Below, piece by piece: positions 1 through 5,380 of a DNA stretch of 7,697 nt. The stretch is taken from contig SCUQ01000097.1 of NCBI GenBank assembly GCA_004297635.1, positions 1 through 7,697 on the forward strand. Reading direction: 5' to 3'. The DNA is from Rhizorhabdus sp. GTDB lineage: Bacteria > Pseudomonadota > Alphaproteobacteria > Sphingomonadales > Sphingomonadaceae. The notes under the pieces are model-generated. The model was not told the origin of the DNA. It saw only the letters and a program-made list of their open reading frames with translations, and did no database searches. Numbering within the stretch: position 1 is the first letter of the stretch; each line of letters begins with the position of its first letter. A program made the translations under genes and the position numbers.

Positions 1-881
1 CCGGCCTTGCCCTGCCGGCCGTCATCCTCGCCCATCGCATGGAGGATCCGCGCCCTCCGATCGAGGCTGTCGGCAGGCAGCGTGCGTAGCTCGCCCTGGT
101 TCTGATAATAGCGCAGCGCCCGCCGGTTGACGTCGGTCATCACGTCCAGTCGGCCGACATGGCGCAGATCGGCGCGCAGGTCGGTCAGCATATATTCGAT
201 CAGCCCTTCGGCCTCGGCCCGCTGCCGGACGGCGTCGTTGCGTGCTCTGATGGCTGTGATCGTCATGGCCGCCATGATTATCAGCAGCGTGAACGCGGCG
301 AGCGTGACGGCCATCACTCTGCGCAGATTGCGCTGGGCGTCGCGCTGGACGAGTGCATCGAGCGGAAGATCGAGCAGACCCGCGACGATCTTGAGTAGCC
401 CCAGCCGCCTGCCATCCTTGCCCGGGCGCAGGTCGGCCGCCAGCGGCTCGCCGCCCGCGATGAGGGCATCGGGAAAGGCCGTTTCGGGCTCACCGCGCAG
501 CAACACCGCCATGATCGGACGGTCAGGAAACAGGGCACGGAACAGCTGGATTTCCTGACCCACCCAATAAGAGGCCTTCGCCTCGGGTGAGCACAGGACG
601 ATCAGCGCCTGCGCCCGCGTCAGTGCCTTCCGGACCGCTTCGGACAAGTCGACGGCGACGGGGAAATCGTCGCGGTCGCGAAACACCGGCCCCAGCCGGT
701 CGATCCGCGCGCCATCCTGGCCGATGATCGCGAGCGCGCGGGGCAGCCGATAGCTTTCCATCGCACGGTGGAGCCAGCGCGCCATGCGCGCATCGGCATG
801 GCTATAGCTTATGAAGCCGCGATATTCCCCGCGCGCCAGGGCCGCCGAGCGTCCCCCGGCCCGCACCTCCGAAGCCTGCAT
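1..881 (-). CDS. TIR-domain membrane protein with helical C-terminal region (partial, C-terminus off the left edge)
   Basis: Reading the minus strand from an ATG at 881 gives 293 codons without a stop. Residues about 19-140 form a TIR domain: strand A YRGFISYSHAD (20-30), a GPVFRDRDDFP loop (64-74), ALIVLCSPEA (92-101) and SYWVGQE (104-110). In the last motif, Glu110 after the Trp sits where NAD-cleaving TIR domains carry their catalytic glutamate. Residues about 189-211 are a single hydrophobic helix. Beyond it comes a charged helical stretch (AEAEGLIEYMLTDLR, 222-236) of the kind that leads into TPR-like repeats in related long proteins. A stop lies 20 codons upstream in frame with no other start codon between, and GGACGGGGG precedes the ATG, so the start is fairly safe. 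TIR domains signal by binding partners or by cleaving NAD; which applies here is not visible. The gene is divergent from an exported protein and a caspase-like protease. Confidence 0.85.
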   Translation of the reverse strand, partial: MQASEVRAGGRSAALARGEYRGFISYSHADARMARWLHRAMESYRLPRALAIIGQDGARIDRLGPVFRDRDDFPVAVDLSEAVRKALTRAQALIVLCSPEAKASYWVGQEIQLFRALFPDRPIMAVLLRGEPETAFPDALIAGGEPLAADLRPGKDGRRLGLLKIVAGLLDLPLDALVQRDAQRNLRRVMAVTLAAFTLLIIMAAMTITAIRARNDAVRQRAEAEGLIEYMLTDLRADLRHVGRLDVMTDVNRRALRYYQNQGELRTLPADSLDRRARILHAMGEDDGRQGKA

Positions 882-1041
882 CCGACGCCCCCGTCCCGCA
901 TGGTCATGAAGATCAGCACCCTGCCCAGGCTCGCCGCGCGATCAAGTAGAATCGCAGCCGTGACGACCATCACGCGCAGCGCGGTGCCAGCGCGCCTAGA
1001 TGTTCAGCCGACCTGGATGGGGAAAACAGGAGGAACGTCCC
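882..1041. promoter_or_regulatory. Divergent intergenic region between the TIR gene and the exported-protein/caspase pair
   Basis: These 160 bp separate two start codons that face away from each other, so promoters for both directions should lie here. The only sharp signal is AGGAGG at 1029-1034, a near-ideal ribosome binding site 7 nt before the ATG at 1042. I could not pick a convincing -35/-10 pair in either direction. Confidence 0.4.
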
Positions 1042-2184
1042 ATGATCAAAGTTCGTCACGTCATCGGCTGCGCCGCGCTCATGCTCGGCTCGCAATATAT
1101 CGCAACACCGGCGCAGGCCGAGGACACCGAAAAAACCGGCCTGCTCGCCGCGCTCGGCATCGAAGCGGCGGGCGGCGAAACCACGCTGGGCGACAATGGC
1201 GGGCAGATCGAAGGCTATCTGCTCGCCAGCGGGACGATGAACGAAGCGGCCGAAACGATTCTCGGCCAGATACGCGCGAGTTACGGTGACAGGCCGATGT
1301 TGCTGCTGACCAGGGAAGAGGCCGTCAATCTGAACGTCGGCACGGTGTTGTCGCAGCGCATCCATCGGCTGCGGATCGCCGCCATCGAGGCGGCAGCGAC
1401 CTGCAAGGCAGCCGCGAAGCAGAAAGCTGGGGGCGGATATAAGGCCGCGCTGGACTCCTCCGGAACCGAAACCCCCGACAACGGAACGAAATCCGGCCCG
1501 AACCTTATGGGGAAGGATATCGCCGGCCTCGCGCGCACCGATCAGACGATCGCGGGCTTCGACATCGCGCTTGGCGAACGGGCGCTGATCAACGCGATTG
1601 GGGCAGCCAATAGGAAGGGCGAGCCGCTCGACCTGCGCCTCGTCTCCGATATGGTCGCGGCGCCCGCGGACAGCCCGATCGTTGGGCTATGGAACGCCCT
1701 TGAGAGCGAGGTCGCGGCGTTGGAGCCCTGTGCCTCTATCGAAAAACCCGCTGCCTCCATGGCTGCGGCGGTCAAGGGCGCAGCGGCCGTCGTCGCGCGG
1801 TTCGGTGCACTGAAGACCTATGCTCTGACCCCAGGCGACAAAGGCGCCCCCTCACCGCTCGAGCAGGCCGCCGCGCTGGGCGACATCACGACGGCCAATC
1901 CCCGGCTGCTCCGTGTCGCGGTCGAAAAAGTCGGTGGAACGACGGTGACGCGTTCGAACATTTTCCTGAAGCTGGGTCTGCCGGGTGCCGTGGTCGTCTC
2001 GGGCGGCCTCGTCGCCGGCTATCGCGTCGTCGATCCGGCGACAGGAAGGCTCGAGGCGTCGGGCACCGTTTTGTGCGCCATCCCGCAGAAGTCCTTCGGG
2101 AAGGTGCCGACCTATGTGCTGAGGGGCGATCAGGCCACCGCTCCGAATGGTGGTCCCGTGAAAAACTGCGTGCCGCTTAGCTGA
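1042..2184 (+). CDS. Exported protein of unknown family (380 aa)
   Basis: I do not recognise the family. The ATG at 1042 is chosen over an in-frame ATG at 1000 because AGGAGG stands 7 nt before it and because the protein then begins with a clean signal peptide (MIKVRH, a hydrophobic core, then TPAQA|ED, cleaved after residue 26). The mature part has four cysteines (121, 230, 345, 376), compatible with two periplasmic disulfides. Helical Ala-rich stretches dominate residues 100-260. A glycine/valine-rich hydrophobic segment at about 311-325 (LGLPGAVVVSGGLVAGY) is followed by DPATGRLEASG; it could be a short membrane-associated hairpin or simply a buried beta core. The gene lies 75 bp upstream of the caspase-like gene on the same strand, so the two may form an operon. 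An exported protein next to a protease without a signal peptide is odd, because they should sit in different compartments. Confidence 0.85.
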   Translation: MIKVRHVIGCAALMLGSQYIATPAQAEDTEKTGLLAALGIEAAGGETTLGDNGGQIEGYLLASGTMNEAAETILGQIRASYGDRPMLLLTREEAVNLNVGTVLSQRIHRLRIAAIEAAATCKAAAKQKAGGGYKAALDSSGTETPDNGTKSGPNLMGKDIAGLARTDQTIAGFDIALGERALINAIGAANRKGEPLDLRLVSDMVAAPADSPIVGLWNALESEVAALEPCASIEKPAASMAAAVKGAAAVVARFGALKTYALTPGDKGAPSPLEQAAALGDITTANPRLLRVAVEKVGGTTVTRSNIFLKLGLPGAVVVSGGLVAGYRVVDPATGRLEASGTVLCAIPQKSFGKVPTYVLRGDQATAPNGGPVKNCVPLS

Positions 2185-2201
2185 ACGGTACCGCGGCACC
2201 G

Positions 2202-2225
2202 CGGATCGGCCATAGCGCCGGTCCG
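2202..2225 (+). other. Intercistronic stem-loop between the exported protein and the caspase gene
   Basis: CGGATCGGC (2202-2210) pairs with GCCGGTCCG (2217-2225) over nine positions, one of them a G-U wobble, around a 6-nt loop. No T-run follows, so it is a weak terminator at best. It could instead stabilise or attenuate the message. Just before it, CCGCGG occurs twice (2191-2196 and 2199-2204) and could form an alternative pairing. Confidence 0.3.
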
Positions 2226-2259
2226 GAACGCCCTCACATCCAGCTTCGGGAGATATCAT

Positions 2260-3156
2260 ATGCCCAAGGGAATCTCGTTGCATGTCGGCCTGAACGCGGT
2301 CGATCCCAATCACTATGCCGGCTGGTCCGGGCCGCTGAACGCCTGTGAGGCCGACGCCGGCGACATGCGGCTGATCGCGCAGAGCTGCGGCTTCGATAGC
2401 GCGGTCCTGCTCACGGCACAGGCCACGCGCGCAGCAGTCACAAGCGGCATCGCGCAGGCTGCCGGCCAGCTTGTGGCGGGTGACATCTTCCTGCTCACCA
2501 TGTCGTCGCACGGTGGACAGGTCCCCGATATGAATGGCGACGAGCCCGATGCGCTGGACGAAACCTGGTGCCTCTATGACGGACAGCTGCTCGACGATGA
2601 GCTGTCCTATGCTCTCGGCGCCTTCGCGGGCGGCGTCCGCATCGTTGTCATTTCGGACAGCTGCCACAGCGGGACCGTCGTCAAGACGGCGGCGATGCGT
2701 GCGTTGCACGGCGATCTTTTCGGCTGGCGGGCAGCACTACCGGCGCTTGCGGCATCGGAGGGCGGCGTACACGCGCTGTTTGCCGACGTCGCCGGGGCGC
2801 TCGGCCCCCGGGTGATGCCGCTCGACATCACCAGCCGTGTCTACCTCACCAACAAGGCGTTCTATGACGACATCGGCCGGCGTCCCGAACTGAACGAAGC
2901 GAAAAACCATGTCGCCGCCTCAGTCATTCTGCTCTCCGGTTGCCAGGACAATCAGCTTTCGATGGATGGCCCGTTCAACGGCGCCTTTACCGGCCAGCTC
3001 AAGCGAATCTGGAACGGCGGCAAATATGGCGGGAATTACGACCGTTTCGTCTCCGACATTCGCAAGGGGCTGGACGATCCCACCCAGTCGCCCGGCGTCT
3101 TCCGCATCGGCGCGTCCAACCCCGCCTTCGATGCCCAGAAGCCCTTCAGCATCTGA
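2260..3156 (+). CDS. Caspase-family (peptidase C14, metacaspase-like) protein, 298 aa
   Basis: This is a caspase-fold cysteine protease. Strand 1 reads ISLHVGLNAVDP (5-16). LNACEADAGDMRLIA (26-40) is the usual 'N..DA..L' helix. FLLTMSSHGGQ (77-87) carries the catalytic His84, and VVISDSCHSG (129-138) carries the nucleophile Cys135. The acidic stretch DMNGDEPDALDETWCLYDG (90-108) between them is typical of bacterial metacaspase-like proteins, and SGCQDNQLSMDG...NGAFT (226-244) resembles their conserved C-terminal (p10-like) block. Both catalytic residues are intact, so activity is expected; family members usually cut after Arg/Lys, but specificity cannot be read here. There is no signal peptide or membrane segment, and no extra effector or repeat domain. 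GGGAG at 2248-2252 lies 7 nt before the ATG. The substrate is unknown; the adjacent exported protein and the divergent TIR protein are natural suspects by context only. Confidence 0.92.
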   Translation: MPKGISLHVGLNAVDPNHYAGWSGPLNACEADAGDMRLIAQSCGFDSAVLLTAQATRAAVTSGIAQAAGQLVAGDIFLLTMSSHGGQVPDMNGDEPDALDETWCLYDGQLLDDELSYALGAFAGGVRIVVISDSCHSGTVVKTAAMRALHGDLFGWRAALPALAASEGGVHALFADVAGALGPRVMPLDITSRVYLTNKAFYDDIGRRPELNEAKNHVAASVILLSGCQDNQLSMDGPFNGAFTGQLKRIWNGGKYGGNYDRFVSDIRKGLDDPTQSPGVFRIGASNPAFDAQKPFSI

Positions 3157-3335
3157 CCGCGACCTTTGAGTCCGGGATAGGCGCACCTGCCCGAGAGGGG
3201 GAACGCCATTGCGTATCGGCCTTTCCATCGTAAGAAATGCTTCCCGGTCGCCGCCGCCGGCTGCGACGCTACCACCGCGGCCGCGATCGATTAAAGGACG
3301 GACAGGGCAGGCAAAGGGCGAGAGCAGGAGCAGCC

Positions 3336-3686
3336 GTGGCCGGACATCGCATCTATGCCGTCAGCGTGGCGAGCGTCTATCCGCACTATGTCGCAAAGGC
3401 CGAGAAGAAGGGCCGCAGCCGGGCGGAGGTCGATGCGATCCTCTGCTGGCTGACCGGCCACAGCCCGGAAAGCCTCGCCGCCGTCCTCGCGGACGGCACG
3501 AATTTCGAGGATTTCTTCGCGGACGCCCCCCACCTGAATCCCGCCCGCGCACGGATCACCGGCACGGTGTGCGGCGTACGCGTGGAAGAGATACGGGAAC
3601 CAACGATGCGCGAAATCCGCTATCTCGACAAGCTGATCGACGAACTGCGGCGGGGCAAGGCGCTCCACAGGATATTGCGCGCTTGA
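3336..3686 (+). CDS. DUF2200 family protein (116 aa)
   Basis: The protein matches my recollection of the DUF2200 family closely along its whole length: [24 protein letters not shown] near the N-terminus, then WLTGHS, the [12 protein letters not shown] block, [13 protein letters not shown], and [18 protein letters not shown] near the end. The biochemical role of the family is not known to me. The start is the GTG at 3336: the family begins at this point with M-x-x-HRIY, and AGGAG (3326-3330) lies 5 nt upstream. A longer reading from an ATG at 3237 would add an Arg-rich 33-residue leader unlike the family, so I reject it. The size agrees with the usual 115-120 residues. The gene appears to stand alone, with about 180 bp before it and a hairpin directly after it. 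Confidence 0.9.
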   Translation: MAGHRIYAVSVASVYPHYVAKAEKKGRSRAEVDAILCWLTGHSPESLAAVLADGTNFEDFFADAPHLNPARARITGTVCGVRVEEIREPTMREIRYLDKLIDELRRGKALHRILRA

Positions 3687-3687
3687 A

Positions 3688-3724
3688 GCAAGACCGGCCG
3701 GCCGGCATCAGGGGCGGGTCTTGC
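3688..3724 (+). terminator. Stem-loop just after the DUF2200 gene
   Basis: GCAAGACC (3688-3695) pairs perfectly with GGTCTTGC (3717-3724). After one G/G mismatch the stem continues with three more pairs (GCC 3697-3699 with GGC 3713-3715). It begins one base after the TGA stop. What follows (CTTCCC) is only mildly pyrimidine-rich, so termination may be inefficient or Rho-assisted. Confidence 0.5.
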
Positions 3725-3755
3725 CTTCCCGTCGCGGCGCCGTCAGGGTCCGCCG

Positions 3756-4115
3756 ATGCTTCCCCACACACGCGCCATGGCCGTAGCCGCCGCCTTCGCC
3801 TTCATCACCGGCCGCAAGGTCGCCGGCCTGTACGATCACACCGCCGCCCGCCACCTGCGCATCGCCGCCGAGGCGCGCGGCGCGCATCTGCAGGGCTATG
3901 ACGGCGACCGCGCGGCAAGGTTTGGTGGTGAGCTTCCCGAACTCTACGATGCCGCCGACAAGGCGTTCATCGCGATCGAGATCGATGGGCTGACGGCGCG
4001 CGGCCATGATCGCGGTTCCGCCACCGATTGGTCGGCAACCGTCACCGATCGGCAGGTGCAGCTCTACGATCATGGCGAGGCCGCATGGTTTGCCTTCGAC
4101 GTTCAGGTCGCCTGA
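3756..4115 (+). CDS. Small YD-repeat protein of unknown function (119 aa)
   Basis: I cannot name the family. The sequence is internally repetitive: an aromatic/His-Asp pair recurs at Asp27 (GLYDH), Asp49 (QGYDG), Asp65 (ELYDA), Asp85 (RGHDR) and Asp105 (QLYDH). Each pair is followed six to seven residues later by a bulky residue and a short alternating hydrophobic stretch (RHLRIAA, ARFGG, AFIAIEI, DWSATV, AWFAFDV). Spacings are 22, 16, 20 and 20 residues. This suggests five short beta-hairpin repeats, perhaps a small beta-propeller-like or beta-solenoid-like fold. There is no signal peptide. The start is uncertain: the ATG at 3756 has a weak CAGGG upstream, and an in-frame ATG at 3777 would remove seven residues. 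The last repeat has a diverged copy at 5040-5105, which supports a real gene family. Confidence 0.65.
   Translation: MLPHTRAMAVAAAFAFITGRKVAGLYDHTAARHLRIAAEARGAHLQGYDGDRAARFGGELPELYDAADKAFIAIEIDGLTARGHDRGSATDWSATVTDRQVQLYDHGEAAWFAFDVQVA
4041..4106 (+). repeat. C-terminal module of the YD-repeat gene, duplicated at 5040-5105
   Basis: These 66 bases align without gaps to 5040-5105, with 50 identities by hand count (about 76%). In the shared reading frame 15 of 22 residues are identical, including VTDR, YDHG and FAFD. The two copies are about 1 kb apart in the same orientation, with the 69-aa gene and the cold-shock gene between them. Confidence 0.7.
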
Positions 4116-4161
4116 TCGGGCAGGTCGTCCGATCGAACGCGACCGGCCCGGACGTGAAAAG

Positions 4162-4196
4162 GGCCGGGGATGACGGCTATCGCCACCACCCCGGCC
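4162..4196 (-). terminator. Terminator for the 69-aa minus-strand gene (convergent region)
   Basis: GGCCGGGG (4162-4169) and CCCCGGCC (4189-4196) form a perfect 8-bp stem around a 19-nt loop, which could hold a smaller GGC/GCC stem. Read on the minus strand the stem is followed by CTTTTC, the form of a Rho-independent terminator for the small gene ending at 4231. On the plus strand no T-run follows, so it would act only weakly on the gene ending at 4115. Confidence 0.6.
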
Positions 4197-4230
4197 GCCT
4201 CAGGCCGAAACCCTATCCGTGACATGGGCG

Positions 4231-4440
4231 TCAGGCGCGCGCATATTGTCCGGCCTCGGCGCCGAAATGCTCGCGGGCAAAGGCCCGGGCAGCCGTCATG
4301 GTCTTGAAGACCTCGTCCTGCAGCTTTGAATCGACCAGCGGATAATTCTGCGAGTTGAACCAGGTCCTGCGCACCGTCAGACGGAACGCACCATTTTCAT
4401 CCTTGGTGATCAGAAACGGCTTTACTGGCACTCTCGACAT
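4231..4440 (-). CDS. Small hypothetical protein, 69 aa
   Basis: I do not recognise a characterised family. The protein is soluble, with no signal peptide or membrane helix. The N-terminal half has beta-like alternation (PFLITKDENGAFRLTVRRTWF, 8-28). The C-terminal part is helical (EVFKTMTAARAFAREHFGA, 43-61). The gene is well supported by its signals: AGGGGA (4446-4451 on the minus strand) stands 5 nt before the ATG, and a hairpin with a T-run follows the stop. It lies downstream of the cold-shock gene on the same strand, but the very strong terminator at 4516-4557 separates them, so it is probably transcribed on its own. Confidence 0.72.
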   Translation of the reverse strand: MSRVPVKPFLITKDENGAFRLTVRRTWFNSQNYPLVDSKLQDEVFKTMTAARAFAREHFGAEAGQYARA

Positions 4441-4515
4441 GATTTTCCCCTGATCTTATCTATTTAAACATCGGTCGAAATCATCTGCCGACGCGAAATC
4501 GCGGTACAACAAGAA
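4441..4515 (-). promoter_or_regulatory. Probable promoter/leader of the 69-aa gene
   Basis: This short AT-richer gap lies between the cold-shock terminator and the start at 4440. On the minus strand it holds a TTTAAATAGATAAGAT stretch that could contain a -10 element about 25 nt before the start codon. It also has an interrupted palindrome, CGCGAAATCGCG (4492-4503). No clear -35 box could be assigned, so the promoter is inferred mainly from position. Confidence 0.3.
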
Positions 4516-4557
4516 GCCGGAGCGGCGATCCGATAGCATCGGATCGGCCGCTCCGGC
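4516..4557 (-). terminator. Strong Rho-independent terminator of the cold-shock gene
   Basis: GCCGGAGCGGC (4516-4526) pairs with GCCGCTCCGGC (4547-4557). The stem continues with GATCCGAT (4527-4534) against ATCGGATC (4538-4545) around a 3-nt loop. The only flaw in the 19 pairs is a bulged G at 4546. On the minus strand the stem is followed by TTCTTGTTGT, so it ends transcripts coming from the cold-shock gene 24 bp upstream. Confidence 0.82.
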
Positions 4558-4581
4558 CTCGATCATCCTGATCGAAGACGC

Positions 4582-4788
4582 TCAGGCGTCCTGAAGATTG
4601 ACCGCCGACATCTTGCCGCGCTGGTCCTTCTCGAGATCGTAGCTGACGCGCTGTTCCTGGGTGAGCGTCGACATGCCGGCGCGCTCGACGGCGCTGATGT
4701 GGACGAAGCTGTCACCCGAGCCATCTTCATTGGCGATGAAACCATAGCCCTTGTCGATGTTGAAGAATTTTACTTTGCCGATAGCCAT
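4582..4788 (-). CDS. Cold-shock protein (CspA family), 68 aa
   Basis: This is a single cold-shock (OB-fold) domain that binds single-stranded RNA/DNA and acts as an RNA chaperone in the cytoplasm. The N-terminal strand GKVKFFN (4-10) leads into RNP1, KGYGFI (13-18), and RNP2 is SFVHI (27-31). The usual aromatic patch is present, though the Trp found near residue 11 in E. coli CspA is Phe here (KFFN), as is common in alphaproteobacteria. The length is the normal 65-70 residues. AAGGA (minus strand, 4798-4802) lies 9 nt before the ATG. The gene is monocistronic, with a strong terminator right after it. Cold-shock genes often have long structured leaders; the sequence upstream, including a CGTCGC-AA-GCGACG hairpin (4888-4901), could be part of one, but this cannot be settled from sequence alone. 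Confidence 0.97.
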   Translation of the reverse strand: MAIGKVKFFNIDKGYGFIANEDGSGDSFVHISAVERAGMSTLTQEQRVSYDLEKDQRGKMSAVNLQDA

Positions 4789-5003
4789 GGGGTGTTTCCT
4801 TTCACGAAAACGGGATTGCCACCGACAGAATGCCGGCGGAGCCAGGTAGCGTGGAGAGGAAAAGCGCGCCCGAAGGTATCAAGTTTCCGTCGCAAGCGAC
4901 GTTAGCCGGGCAGATATGGGGACGGGTGCAGGAAATTCAAGGGGACCGGACGGAAGCGATCGTCCCGCGACTCATTCCGAACGAACAGGAGTGCGCGCGG
5001 GAT

Positions 5004-5189
5004 ATGGTGGCGCCCCCATCAGACGCCTGGTGCGCGATGGTGACCGATCGGCCGGTGCGGCCCTACGACCATGGCGTGAGCGCGTCCTTCGCGTTCGATG
5101 GGCAGTGGCGCGATCGCGCCGCCGCACCATGTGGCGGCAATAATGGGGATCAGCGGCAGGCCATCCGGCGACCGCCTATGATTCGCTAG
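5004..5189 (+). pseudogene. Remnant of a YD-repeat gene (paralogue of the gene at 3756-4115)
   Basis: In this frame the protein reads SDAWCAMVTDRPVRPYDHG followed by VSASFAFDGQ, clearly related to the last repeat of the neighbour at 3756-4115 (15 of 22 residues identical over 5040-5105). Nothing before about 4998 resembles the first four repeats. After FDGQ, where the neighbour ends within three codons, this frame runs on for 27 unrelated residues through palindromic DNA to a stop at 5187-5189. That pattern suggests a fragment with its original stop lost by small indels. Alternatively it is a short live gene from the ATG at 5004; the AGGAG upstream is 12 nt away, which is too far to be a good ribosome binding site. 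Confidence 0.5.
5107..5138. repeat. Palindrome plus adjoining hairpin at the end of the YD remnant
   Basis: GGCGCGATCGCGCC (5107-5120) is a perfect 14-bp palindrome. It is followed directly by GCCGC (5121-5125) pairing with GCGGC (5134-5138), with two further pairs possible if one base bulges. No T-run follows. It may be a leftover terminator of the decayed gene or a protein-binding site. Confidence 0.4.
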
Positions 5190-5204
5190 CAGTCCAACAG
5201 CATT

Positions 5205-5216
5205 AGACGATCGTCT
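5205..5216. promoter_or_regulatory. 12-bp palindrome, candidate operator
   Basis: AGACGATCGTCT is a perfect 12-bp palindrome about 165 bp upstream of the first pilin start codon, at the left border of the AT-rich region. Its size and symmetry suit a dimeric regulator, but I recognise no known consensus. Confidence 0.35.
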
Positions 5217-5351
5217 TAGAGCACCGCTGTACTAAAAGCGACGCGATGTCAGAAATTGGCAAGAAAAAATATTGTCATAAACCATTGGTCTAAGATCGAT
5301 GCTTGAAACCTCCCCAAATTAAACTTTGTTAACCAGCCGTCCGCCTTATCC

Positions 5352-5370
5352 CCCCTGTCTCAATCAGGGG
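5352..5370 (+). promoter_or_regulatory. Small hairpin covering the ribosome binding site of the first pilin gene
   Basis: CCCCTG (5352-5357) pairs perfectly with CAGGGG (5365-5370) around a 7-nt loop. The right arm contains AGGGG, the only plausible Shine-Dalgarno sequence for the GTG start at 5381 (10 nt away). Folding would hide the binding site, so the hairpin may limit translation of the pilin. Confidence 0.45.
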
Positions 5371-5380
5371 ATGGATCATC

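Larger units (their letters stand above)
4789..5380. other. 592-bp stretch without a convincing intact gene
   Basis: The left part (4789-4900) must hold the promoter and leader of the cold-shock gene. The middle (about 5000-5110) holds a decayed copy of the YD-repeat gene end, followed by palindromes. The right part (about 5190-5380) is the AT-rich upstream region of the pilus operon. An open frame of 119 codons on the plus strand (4830-5189) runs through the first two parts. Only about 35 residues of it resemble anything, and its first half overlaps the cold-shock leader, so I do not call it as a gene. Confidence 0.5.
5190..5380 (+). promoter_or_regulatory. AT-rich upstream region of the chaperone-usher operon
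   Basis: This region is clearly richer in A and T than its surroundings (for example AAGAAAAAATATTGTCATAA at 5261-5280), so the pilus promoter is expected here. Possible -35-like hexamers are TTGGCA (5256-5261) and TTGTCA (5272-5277), but neither has a good -10 at the right distance. The region also has a perfect palindrome, AGACGATCGTCT (5205-5216), and an inverted pair TCTTAGA (5214-5220) / TCTAAGA (5289-5295). Flanking ATCG matches extend the pair if one base is skipped. These are plausible operator sites. Confidence 0.45.

Noticed and set aside
1000..1041. Earlier ATG for the exported protein
   Set aside because: It would place 14 residues including PGWGKQEER before the signal peptide and lacks a ribosome binding site; AGGAGG points to 1042.
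1063..1071. Possible lipobox (VIGC, residues 7-10) in the exported protein
   Set aside because: The Cys is too close to the N-terminus with no hydrophobic stretch before it; the hydrophobic core follows it and an AQA|E signal peptidase I site fits better.
1852..2709. A 285-codon open frame on the minus strand opposite the exported protein and caspase genes
   Set aside because: It is antisense to two genes with strong signals, spans both and their spacer, and its translation is rich in Arg with no recognisable motif; it is an expected shadow in high-GC DNA.
3237..3335. N-terminal extension of the DUF2200 protein from an ATG at 3237
   Set aside because: The added residues are Arg-rich and unlike the family, while a GTG at 3336 has a good ribosome binding site at the expected family start.
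4830..5189. A full 119-aa gene from the ATG at 4830, the same length as the YD-repeat gene
   Set aside because: Only about 35 residues near 5000-5105 are related to that gene; the N-terminal half shows no repeat pattern and lies over the likely cold-shock leader. The equal length appears to be chance, since the shared module sits at residues 71-92 in one and 96-117 in the other.
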